A stretch of DNA of 64,000 bases, from NCBI GenBank assembly GCA_947044365.1, contig OX345643.1, positions 1,886,501 to 1,950,500 on the forward strand, in the 5' to 3' direction. This document shows, in pieces, positions 12,716 through 23,455 of this stretch (within the stretch, counting starts at the first letter, position 1; each line of letters begins with the position of its first letter). The translations under genes were made by a program, and so were the position numbers. The notes beneath the pieces were generated by a model that was not told the DNA's origin, made no database searches, and worked only from the letters and a program-made list of their open reading frames with translations. The DNA is from Petrosia ficiformis. Its lineage: Eukaryota > Porifera > Demospongiae > Haplosclerida > Petrosiidae.

Positions 12716-13074
12716 CCTTGATAATTATAATAATAATAATAATTAACTATTTTACAAGTTACAGTAATTTAATATATTTGTACACACGTACAGAAATCTT
12801 TGGAACTGTCTAAACTATATTAATATTAATTCATAATGTATTGTAAGATCTTTTAACTTTCATCTTTCACCCTGTCCTGTACCATCATCTCCATGCTTTG
12901 CATATATAAAGATAAATGTAACTTGTAAATCATATAGCTGAAGAAGGCCCTCGGGCCGAAACGTTCTTTTCAAGAATAATCATTTATTGTGTTACTACTA
13001 AGTTCAAGAAACCTCCAATATGAATACAGAAAACACAGTATGGAACCTTTATGGAATACATTGATGTCCTTTCT

Positions 13075-13560
13075 TGCAAGGTAATGTTTACAAGCAGTAA
13101 TTTATTCCTTGATCGGTATGTAAGGTACATGCCATAATGAAGAATGGTAATGCTTACGATACAATGCCTCTGCAGAGTATAACGGATGTTATTTGTTATA
13201 ATAAGTACAAATTCAATTATAGTAATTACTCTGGAATGAACAAGTCGCATCTGTTGTTTTCACAGATGGTAGAATGAGAATACTAATAATACACCAATAG
13301 TTGTACCTATAATACTATGCTACATAATCATATAGCTATGATGTGTTAATATGTTACAATATGCGTTATGATATGACATGTACTTCATATACTAGTCAAT
13401 ATATAACAAGATCAAATGAACTGTGTCTTGTAAATATTACCTAGCAGGAAAAACAAATCAGTATTTTATGAAAATAGAATTGCATTGAAACTCCTGTAAT
13501 CAACTAAAGGTTAAAATAACCTATTACTTTTTACAATGTAGTTGTGATTGTGCCTTCTGT
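13075..13560. repeat. Dispersed intron-type repeat and foldback half
   Basis: Shares words with receptor introns (ctagcaggaaaaac, tgacatgtacttcatatac) and ends with half of the foldback seen complete at 15480-15590. No coding content. Confidence 0.4.
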
Positions 13561-13815
13561 AATGTATGTATACATGTATATATGTATATATGTACTTATA
13601 TATGTATGCATGTATGTATGCATGTATGTAAATACATACGAACATGTATGTATGTATGTATGTATGTATGTATGTATATATGCATGCATGTATGTATGTA
13701 AGTATGTATGTATGTATATATGTACGCATATATGTATGCATATATGTAAATACATACAAATGTGTATGTATGTATGTATGTATGTATATATGCATGTATG
13801 CATATATTTGTGTGT
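13561..13815. repeat. (TATG)n microsatellite
   Basis: Imperfect tetranucleotide array directly adjoining the orphan stalk-exon fragment at 13851-14016, the same arrangement as in the full genes. Confidence 0.9.
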
Positions 13816-13850
13816 TTGTGTATTTTATCATCTATAGTGATCATACCAGA

Positions 13851-14016
13851 TGGTGAGGTTGTACTATCAACTGATAGTGATGATGTTGTACTAGGTGAAG
13901 ATGTCATACCAACTGATCATGATGAAGTTATATTAACTGGTGAAGATGAAGATGTCGTATCAACTGATAAAGATGATGGTGTCATATCAACAACTTATGA
14001 AGATGAAGTTGTGTAA
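13851..14016 (-). pseudogene. Orphan stalk (mucin) exon fragment
   Basis: Minus-strand sequence encodes Ser/Thr-rich repeats ending in SLSVDSTTSPSG with the family donor GTATGATC, but an in-frame TGA interrupts it. It lies beyond the stop codon of copy 3 and upstream of copy 2, so it belongs to neither. It is likely a remnant of a lost copy or of unequal exchange. Confidence 0.7.
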
Positions 14017-14260
14017 TGATTTTGTGATGGTACGTAATTTATTTCATGTAAGTATAATTTTACTTTGTGAATATAATTGAATAAACTACATACTTAGCAG
14101 TTTGTTAACATTGTTAGTAACTAATTGAGGTATACAAACACAATAACTATACATAAACCATAAGTATTACTTTATTGAGAGATTATATGAGTATAACTTC
14201 ATCTAGTAAAAAGTATTATATATAATCATCGTCAACTAAAGTTTCATCCAAAACATGTAC

Positions 14261-17200
14261 TTATGTGTATGTCATATCATTTTCATCAACAGTTGAATGT
14301 TCTCCTGTGATATTGAAACAAAAATTTAATAATAATCATATTAAATTTCATTCATTCAATACCTGATACTGTGTGTATGTTATAAGATGGATTATCATCA
14401 GTGATTACATGTTCATCTATGAGATTAAGAATTGATCATATTACAGTTTCAGTAACTACACTTTGTCTCTCTACCTGATATGATGTGTACATTATAAGAT
14501 GGATTATCATCAGTGATTATATGTTCACTTTCTAGAATATATGATTATAAATTATATTATAATGCATTATAAATAGATGATATGTATGAATTAAAAATGA
14601 AACTCTCATAACTTTCCCTTTGTTGATATTCCATGTACAAGTTAATTGTCACAACAAGCGTCAATACATTACCTGATACTGAATCATAAACTGGATTTTC
14701 AGTATTAGTCACTTGTTTATCTGAAGAATATACATTTATTCATGCACACTATTATATCAATTGATAGATTACTATTGCATGTATTTGTCTTATCCATATT
14801 TGGTACATCATAGACACCATAATCATCAACAGTTAAATGTTTATCTATAAAATGTGATAGTTTATTCAATACTAGATGTCATGTACATTACTATTCCAAA
14901 CCTGATACTGTGTGTAAATTAGAGGTTTGATTATCATTAATAATTGCAAGTTCCTGAGATTGCTGTGCAACTATAATAAGAAACTGTGATAATACATTTT
15001 TATATAGTTACTAAAGCATATCATCATTAATCGTTAATCATTCATTATTTTGTAACTCATCCACATATTTTCACATTGTGTACCTTTCAACTTGAAATTT
15101 GCTTGTTTTGCTCTTTGGAGTTTCACTAGTAATATTATTATCACTACACTAGTGAATATAATAATAAACAGTAGAGGTAGACCTGTTCCCACTCCTACTA
15201 ATAGTACTGGAAAAGGTTTATAAAAGTTAAATATTTAAAATTTGCTATATTGTGGTGCATATATTATTATGACATTTGTAGCTAGTTAATTAATGCTATG
15301 GTTTTGATTGAGATTTTGGTATGTACCCCATCTAAATGTGGTTTCGCTACTTCAACCTGTGGTCATACATACATACATACATACATACATACATACATAC
15401 ATACATGCATACATACATACATACATACATACAGACATACGTACATACATACATACATACATACATACATACATACATACACTACAAAAGGCACAATCAC
15501 AACTAAGGTGATGAGACAAATGATTGTACAAAGGCCCATCATCTTAGTTGTGATTGTGCCTTCTGTAGTGTATGTATGTATACGTATGTACACTACAGAA
15601 AGCATGTATATATCTGTTTACATATTATGTAAATAAGTATGTATGTATGTACATATGTATATATGTACATGTATATACATATGTACGTATGTACTACATA
15701 CGTACATATGTATGTATGTATGTGTGTATGTATGTACATATGTAGGTATGTATGTATGCATGTATGAACGTGTGTAAGCATGTATGTATGTATGTATGCA
15801 TGTATATATGTATGTATATTTGTACGAGTATATGTATGCATGCATATACATACATACATGTACATGTATGTATGTATGTATGTATGTATGTACATGTATT
15901 TTATCCTCTATAGTGATCATACCAGAAGGTGAGGATGATGATGTTGTACTATCTACCGATAGTGATGACACTGCACTAGCTAAAGATGTCCTTACAACTT
16001 GTGAAGATGAAGATGTCATAACTGGTGAAAATTAAGTAAAAATTTTAACTGTATGTATGTATGTATGTATGTATGTATGTATGTATGTATGTATGTATGT
16101 ATGTATGTATGTATGTATGTACGCATGTATGTATGTATGTATGTATGTACGCACGTATGTATGTATGTATGTATGTATGTATGTATGTATGTATGTATTT
16201 ATGTATGTATGTATGTATGTATGTATGTATGTATGTATGTATGTATGTACGCACGTATGTATATGCATATGTACGTATGTATGTATGTACGTATGTATGC
16301 ATGTATGTATGTATGCATTTATGTATGTATGTATGTATGTATGTATGTGTATGTATGTATGTATGTATAACTATGTATTTTATCATCTATAGTGATCATA
16401 CCAGATGGTGAGGTTGTACTATCTACTGATAGTGACGATGATGTACTAACTGAAGATGTCATATCAACTGGTGAAGATGAAGGTGTCATATCAACTGGTG
16501 AAGATGAAGGTGTCATATCAACTGGTGAAGATGAAGATGTCATATCAACTGGTGAAGATGAAGGTGTCATATCAACTGGTGAAAATGAAGATGTCATATC
16601 AATTGGTGAAAACGATGTCATATCAACTGCTGAAGATGAAGGTGTCATATCAACTGCTGAAGATGAAGGTATCTTATCAACTGATGAAGATGTCATACCA
16701 ACTGGAAACATTTCAACCGAAAGAGATGTTGTTTCAATCAGGGAGGATGTAGAAGTTGGTACTATCAAATGGGAAAAACATTATATAATTATAATAATTA
16801 ATTCACATAATCTACAAAAATTAACTTACCAACCTCCACAGATATCAGTGGATAATTATTTTCCTCAACATCTATCAAGGTGTTGCTACTGTCAATCATA
16901 TAGTTTTGAGGTCCATTATACTCTTGATAGTACACAGGAATATCTGTACTGTTCACTACTAAGATATCACCAGTCTTCACTTCCGTATTCAAAAGAGAAG
17001 TAAATTCATAGACATTTGTATCAGTACTGATACCATTATTTGCATCAACTGTTAAGGAAGTTATAACAGTCATATCACTTCTTAATAACTGTATGTTTGG
17101 TAATGTGTTACCAGTAACATCATTTGTACCAACTATCCATTTGGTTATTATTCCATCACAAGTGAACCTGATATCGGAGAAACCTCGTACTGTATTAGTA

Positions 17201-19129
17201 CGGCCCAATACATCAGTGACTTGTAGTACTTTAGACTGAATCATTTCAATAGTTTGAAATCCAGTACCAAGACAACTAGGATTATCTATGAAATATACAA
17301 TAGTAAAACAATAGGGGTAAAAATATTATATATTATCATCACTGCAAATAAGAGTTAAAATGATGTTTAGTAATTTGTATATATAGAATGCTCTTGTAGT
17401 CACGACATAGACATAGTACTGTTTCTTGACAAGGAATAAATTATTAAATTACATGGTACATATATAGTAGGCTCATGTTTTGGTTATTACTTTATGTAAT
17501 GAGTCATGAAATCATGTTAATATTGTCTCTTATATTTGCTCTCACTCAAGCATGAAATTATTGTATTCTGTGGTTTGTATACTATTTGAATAGATAGTAT
17601 ACCTGTAATACTATACTTATATATGAAGCATCGACTGTTTTATAGCAATTTTAACTGTAAAAATGAGTTTCGTATATCACCTGAATATCAGTTATATTCG
17701 TAGCAGATTGGTATATGCACTCTTGATGTGATGCTACAAAACATACTGTATACTATCATAACCAAAACATGAAATATAATACTACCTACCACAACTGTCA
17801 ACACAGTGTGAGAATAAACACATCCTGATACAACCCTGACAATGCTCTTATACTATACAAGAGTATACAAATATGACATTTATTTCATGACTCCTTACAT
17901 GAAGTAACTGGCTATAAAACAGCAGTAAATGTAAATTGTAAACTTAAAATTATAAAGACAACTTTAATTAAACCTGTTCCTAGTTAAATGAAAATATTAA
18001 TGATAACATTTATTTCTGCAATCTATGTATTGATACAAATTTGCATGCACTATGCATTTTCAAGTGAATAATTATTAAGTTTTGGATTTTACATATTAGG
18101 TTGTATTCTTCCATTTAAAAACAATGCAAAAATACCAGAGTTTTTGATATGTTTTGAAGCATGGGCCAAATTGGCTCAACAATGTGCGCCATGGTAATAC
18201 ATCTTAAGCCAATTAACAAACAGGTAATGCTGCTGGTGATAATATAATCATAATTAACTGCACCATCTGGCCCAAAAAGAGAACTGTGCAGTGCCAAATA
18301 AGAATCTCTTTTGGCTAATGGAGCGCCATATGAATATAATGGATAAATGATTAAATCCAAATTGTGAGAAATAGCCTGACTATTTGCATTCACAGACTCA
18401 TCAAATCAATTAGTTTTTATATTTGTTACATAAATTTTAAAGTTTTAAATAACAAAAATTGCATTAGTAGTGGAAGAGGCTATTACCTGTTAATGGATAA
18501 ATGATTAAATCCAAGTTTTGAGAAGTTGCTGCATTTTGCACATTCACTATATCGTCATTAAGATTGTTTAGTTTATATGCTGTATTACTACTACTCCTAT
18601 AATGTGCTCTCCCTACACTTTCATCATGTGGAGGCTGATAAATTCCAAGTATATTATTTTCTGCAACTGACAAAGGTTGAGAGAACTGATATGTATACAC
18701 ACCAGAAGTAGTGAAGTTATCAGGTTGTAGTTGGATTGTTCGAACTGAAGAAGATACTTGAGCATATGCATTCATTGTAAATTGTGACCATATTTCAAGT
18801 TGAGGATAATTATTTCTTGTATTAGTAATTGTCCTCACATCCACACCAATAATAATTCCAGTGATTGTTGTACTACAGGTGAATCTTAAAATTGGGAAGA
18901 GCCATCTTGAGTCTGAATCAAGAATGTTATTTGAGTAGATACCCTGTGTGTTTGGTATCTGTTCAGCCTTAGCTCTGAGAAAATCAATATCAATGAACCC
19001 TTCTGTACAACCATCTATTTACATATAAAAACATAAATTTCTGATTAATACTATTTCAAACAGGTTTGTCATCTTACCAACAGTAGTGATGATAAAGGAA
19101 CAGAGCAGTATAAACACTACCATACTCAT
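14261..19129 (-). CDS. Receptor-cluster copy 3: open receptor with tyrosine-depleted tail
   Basis: Exons on minus: 19129-19078 signal peptide; 19014-18487 ectodomain 1; 17285-16830 ectodomain 2; 16761-16402 stalk (120 codons); 16021-15923 a second in-frame stalk exon (33 codons, acceptor CACCAG, phase 1-1); 15206-15084 transmembrane; tail 14970-14902 (its tyrosine is lost, NQTSNLHTVSG), 14720-14673 (NPVYDSVSG), 14531-14475 (DDNPSYNVHIISG), 14416-14363 (DDNPSYNIHTVSG) and 14304-14261. In the last exon EYSTV has become EHSTV, and a TAA at 14263-14261 removes the second YxxV motif that other copies keep. The YDVP exon starting at 14844 has no clear donor. Without it the spliced frame is 1890 nt. 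An AATAAA follows near 14176 on minus. The copy is closest to copy 5, and may be a receptor with reduced or altered signalling. Confidence 0.75.
15364..15481. repeat. (CATA)n microsatellite
   Basis: Tetranucleotide array in the opposite orientation to its neighbours, between the transmembrane exon of copy 3 and a foldback element. Confidence 0.9.
15480..15590. mobile_element. Foldback element, about 105 bp
   Basis: Arms read cactacaaaaggcacaatca and, inverted, tgattgtgccttctgtagtg, around a short centre. A second copy is at 33499-33583, and half a copy at 13536-13562. Each lies against a TATG array, so it either landed in the repeats or helped seed them. Confidence 0.65.
15640..15893. repeat. 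(TATG)n microsatellite, imperfect
   Basis: Array following the second stalk exon of copy 3, with many TACA variants. Confidence 0.9.
16050..16375. repeat. (TATG)n microsatellite after the copy 3 stalk exon
   Basis: About 325 bp. It ends 26 bases from the stalk donor at 16401, the same position as in copies 2, 4 and 5. Confidence 0.95.
17290..18110. other. Intron between ectodomain exons of copy 3
   Basis: AT-rich, colinear with the corresponding introns of copies 4 and 5 (shared words such as cacctgaatatcagttatattc). No exon seen. Confidence 0.5.
18120..18410 (-). pseudogene. Duplicated 3' end of ectodomain 1 exon fused to a dispersed repeat
   Basis: At 18330-18410 (minus) the frame reads NLDLIIYPL, a second copy of the end of the ectodomain 1 exon; a similar scrap follows that exon in copy 4 (about 24170-24240). 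The adjoining 18120-18240 shares a stretch, conserved at protein level as [10 protein letters not shown], with 53880-53990 on the other strand, so it is part of a dispersed repeat. Confidence 0.5.
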
Positions 19130-19156
19130 ATCAGTTTGGAGTAGTCACAAAAAGGA

Positions 19157-19345
19157 ATGTACTTCCTGAATAAACGTCACTTGGCTGAAGTTAGAAGCAC
19201 ATTCACCAAAAGAATCCTCTCTGATTTATGCCCCGCCTCCTGGAATGTTCTTTTCTTCCAGCTTCAGCCAAGTGTTTCTACTCCTCTATCATGGCTTTCC
19301 AAATCTCCAAACTTTGAAAGGCAGTTCTTTTGTGTTATAATTATT
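19157..19345 (+). mobile_element. Probable LINE 3' end fragment
   Basis: A plus-strand frame with a P..WN motif resembling the extreme C-terminus of non-LTR reverse transcriptases is followed by an (ATT)n tail at about 19340, typical of some LINE 3' ends. Short and truncated; confidence is limited. Confidence 0.4.
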
Positions 19346-19539
19346 ATTATTATTACTAGTACAAAAGAAATAAGAAAAAAAGAAAACATAAAATTGTTAA
19401 TAGAGTATAGTACTGAAGGCCACTGATAAACTCTATCAGCAACCAAAGATAATGTTTGATGGAGGTAATACATAACTGATGGAACTAGAGCATGGACATA
19501 GGAAGTGGAAAGTACATAGGTTATTTGAATCAAAGTAAT

Positions 19540-20170
19540 TTAAGAAATGATTCCAAAGGAATTGTGGACTTAATGATAGTTAATGATTGATTAAGATCGA
19601 TAAATGGAAGAGTGTTCCAGATTCTAGGCAGACGATTGAAATAAAAATGATGAGATGAAGAAGATGTGTGAAAGTATGTTTGAGCTTATTAGAAGATAAG
19701 GATGTTTTTGAAGTTGTAAATGTTACAAAATCTAGAACGTTAAAGCCAGGTGTAGGATGTTTTAATTGTTTAAGAAAGGAAGTAATGTCATATAACTCTA
19801 AGGTCATCATTAGCGGAAGAATTCTAAGACATATGAAATGAGACTTATAGTCAACAGTGAAATTCTGTATAATAAATTGAGTAGCTCTTCTTTGTAAATC
19901 TTCCAGTAATTTAATATTCTTGAGTAAAAAAGGTCTCCAAATGGGAGAACAGTAAGAGACTCTGGAACGAAAGAGACATAAATATAGAAATTTCTTTGTT
20001 GTAATGGAGTTTGATGTATTAAAGGTTTTACATAATAAGTGTAACACCTTATAAGCCTTGGACAATATAAACTCTAAATGTGCATTCCATTTGGATCTGA
20101 AGTAATAACAACTCCAAGGTCTTTATGAGATGTCTATAATAGGCGAGTCATTGATAGTGTAAGTAGAATT
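19540..20170 (-). mobile_element. Non-LTR retrotransposon remnant (reverse transcriptase C-terminus)
   Basis: The minus-strand frame contains KDLGV, WNAHLEFILSKAYKV, a FRSRVSYCSPIW block and LEDLQRRATQFI, which together are the signature of the C-terminal third of LINE reverse transcriptases. A frameshift separates KDLGV from WNAHLEF, and the 5' part is absent, so this is a dead 5'-truncated copy. It lies upstream of copy 3, about 400 bases from its start codon. Confidence 0.8.
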
Positions 20171-20829
20171 AAACCTAGAGAAAAACTAAGTAGCGTGAAC
20201 CTCTCATAGTTAAAATGCATATTCCACCTATAAAATTATATTTACAATTAGCATTGGTAATAGAGGGTCGTTGACTGTTTGTCTGCAACTGAGACTGCGA
20301 CTTGATTGAACGAGGATACTCTTGTTCAGTTGGGGAAGGATTTGTATTGTGTTGACTGCAATTCCCATAAGAACTAATTTACTCTTTAAGCATGCCAATT
20401 TCTACTTGTAGACACTTTAGCTAACATAATACCTTGCTCAATGAATCATAGACGACAGATAAATTCAAAATTTTCTTTTCTTCATTTCAATTTACAGTAG
20501 AAGCAGAAAAAAAGGTTCGCTTGAGTCTACAATTTCAAGAAACAATTATCTGGAGAGACTAATACACTTTCCATGTAGCCAAATTTGGCATTTTCTGTCA
20601 CAGAAAATGGTGTCTTGCCCTGTCTTGTTTTCGCTTCCTTCAACTATTACTCAGGTTCAAGACAGATATCACAACTGTGAGCATGTGTAACAAGTGTTTT
20701 TTGTTGTTTCTTTGCCTTTTTTGACAGTAGTTTGACAGGAGTGGAGATTTTGGCGTTAGTGTTGTTCTTGGTACTCGTATAGGCCTAGTAGCCATTTTCA
20801 ATTCATTTCGACAATTATAAAATATAATG
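20171..20829. other. Spacer, no gene seen
   Basis: Somewhat less AT-rich than the surroundings. It may hold the 5' flank of the SAMD3-like pseudogene. No supported exon. Confidence 0.4.
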
Positions 20830-23000
20830 ACGGAATGAAGTTATAAATATTCCAGCCACTAAATCTGAAAGTGACTTGGAATTTCTCCAGAAGGAATTTA
20901 GAAAGAGCTTTTCATATCAGGTAACATAATTATGATTATTATAATTATTATAATTATAATTTATAATATGTATAATTATATATATATATATAATATAATA
21001 AATAATTTCATATAATTATATAGTACTGTCAAAGCTTACATCTAAACACTCGTTCAGCAGACAGCTAGTTAAATTTGGCATCTAGTTGGAGCTCTTCCTG
21101 GAAACTGAATTTTTTTTCCACGTGTATAAAATGGCTGAATATAGCGATATTATCTTTATTATAATCGTGCTATTTCCTATTGTGTGTGTACTGGACTACA
21201 TATATTGTGAATTTATTACAATAATTATTAAGCATTGTCCTAATTAATGTATGAAGTGATATTAACGTCTATGCAATTGTGCTTTCTAATACATAATATA
21301 CATTTGTATATCAGTGAACAATCCTAAAATGAACTATTGAAACTGACATTTTATTTCTACACAGAGAAATGTTAATATTGAAATAACATTTCAATGTTAT
21401 GGTAGTGAATGGCAAGAATACATCGACATTAATGATGATGATAGTGTCGTATCTAAAGAAAAGCTAAAGTTAATGATTAATAGTAACCTTTAATTCGTTT
21501 TATTAAAACAGTCTACTTCTCCATGTAATTTGTCTCTTGATGATGAATTTGATAGTACAACACCACCTGTAAGTCATCTATCATCCCATAGACGTAAGCG
21601 GATTTTTGATGAAAATGATAAAAAGGATGAATGTGAACCTGCCATAAACAATTTTGATGAACCAGAAATAACTGTCAGTGATAGTTTATCTGTTTCAAGC
21701 AGCAGGTGAGTGCATGTAGTTCTAAAAAAAGGGTTGTGAAAACTGAGGATGATTCGATAGGCCTTCCTGATCCCTTTCCTCTTTTGAAGAGGTACAGAGC
21801 AGAAGTTGAAAATGCTTTGAAAGAAGGTTGCATTAATAAAAATATAAGAAGTTATTTTTTGTCTTCTGTAGCAACATCAATGCTGACATATAAGAAATAT
21901 CACACAAAAGATGATTATGCTTCTGTTGCATGAGCAGTGGTAAAGAATTATCCATTCTTAAAAACTCCGTTAACTGGATCACCTCACATAAGTACTATAT
22001 TCTATAACTTTGTATAGTCTAATTAATGCATTTTTCCTTGCTAATTCAGGGTGCTATTACAACTCAATTAATGAACCGCTTCAAGGAATTTCGTAGAGAG
22101 AAAAAGCCCCATTTGGATCAGACATCTGTTCAAAAGAAACCTCCTCCTCAGAAACTCCCAGGGATTATCTCTCCTATAACAACTATTGAGATGTCTCCTG
22201 GAGAGGATGAGTTTTCCTTTGCTCAACACAACAAATTACTATGATCAGAATACAAGAAACATCATTTCAATGAAGTATTAGTTAAAGATCTTATAGATCG
22301 TTCATTTTCTATGCGTAGATGTGATATAACAAAAACTGGTTACAGTGGTGTTGCAGATTTATTCGTTGCATATTCCTTTTTACAAGATTGTAAGCAGGTT
22401 AGTGTAATGTACAGTAGTTAGTGTGAACTTGTAACTACTGCTATTATATTTGTTAGTTTAAATGTGCAGAGTTCTTCAACATCCCCCTGAATTTGTTGAA
22501 GAAGTGACGTTTGTATGGAAGGAGAAAGCTGTTATAATTATAGTGTGTAATCAAGCAAGCAAAGTGGAGTCTACTCACAACTCCAGGCTACAAACATTCC
22601 TTAGCTCATCCCAAATTTCACGTAGCATGCAATATTAATATTCTCTTCATTCTTCATTCATACTTATCCTAAATATGAATATACTTGGAATTATAGTGAT
22701 CTCTGACCCACAATCAAAGCCAGATCATCAGTCTCTAATTTGTTATTTTTCTGAGGTAAGTTTTGTTATGAATGCAGTGTATACCTATCTAAACTGTATA
22801 GTGTGATGATCTTAGTGAAACCATACAGAATATTCCTCTTAACCATTCGTATTTCCTGGTTACCGATGATTTTTCATCAATGTACTTAATCACTGACTGT
22901 CAAGTCATTTGTAATGTAACCTCAAGTCAAGATTTAACCCTTCATCCTAATGTCATCATATTTTGTCTATATCCTCGTGGATTGAACAATTTTTTCTCAT
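20830..23000 (+). pseudogene. SAMD3-like C-terminal family protein, decayed
   Basis: Exon-like blocks in order: 20833-20918 (ends FRKSFSYQ, then GTAACA), about 21365-21480, 21512-21705, 21706-21980 (DPFPLLKRYRAEVENALKEG, then a block starting YKKYHTKDDYASVA), 22050-22400, about 22470-22760 and 22802-22985. The pattern LL..Y.aeVe.al..., then tyk.yht..dy.sVa..vv..yPfLk, then a basic FKEFRREKK block matches a family I know from SAMD3-like proteins of fish and invertebrates. A TGA stands where Trp is expected after DDYASVA, another TGA interrupts after NKLL, and one donor reads ATAAGT. It is not functional as written. Confidence 0.55.
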
Positions 23001-23279
23001 TTTTCAAGATACTATTGTTAAAGTTTACAGCTAAAAGTGCTTCCACTTAAGTGATTAGCTATTCTCTTGCTAATTTTGCAGTTGTATATACAATTGGCGT
23101 TGTTATAACCTGACAAATAATGCAACACTTATACACCTAGTGTACACAACACACTAAATTAAAGTGTGTACTACATGCTTAACCTAGTGTGTGCATAGAG
23201 ACATCTGTGGCACGCCATATTTGGTGTGAATGCACACCATATTTGGTGTGAAATGCACACTTTATTTTTTATAGTGATG
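23001..23279. repeat. Short palindromic repeats upstream of copy 4
   Basis: Contains two consecutive palindromic words of the form caccatatttggtg (23213-23250) and inverted acctagtgt/acacactaa motifs. Possibly a small MITE; no gene. Confidence 0.4.
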
Positions 23280-23390
23280 TATAATTTCTACTGAACCAGA
23301 TAGGGGATATGCAATTGTCTGCCTTTTGGTCTTAATAATATCACTATGACATCTACACCTAAGATGAAGCCTGTAATATTTCTCATTAAT
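23280..23390 (-). pseudogene. Relic of a copy 1/6-type ectodomain exon
   Basis: On the minus strand this aligns base by base with the middle of copy 6 exon 2 (40520-40640): the words gcaattgtctgcct, acatctacacctaag and gtaatatttc are shared with small changes. It is interrupted and lacks splice sites. A matching relic in plus orientation lies at 28575-28815, so copy 4 is flanked on both sides by remnants. Confidence 0.6.
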
Positions 23391-23455
23391 TTTTGTTTAT
23401 CCAGGAAATGCATGCCTCAAACATTCCTTGCAGCAACTCCTCTAAGTTGGTAATA

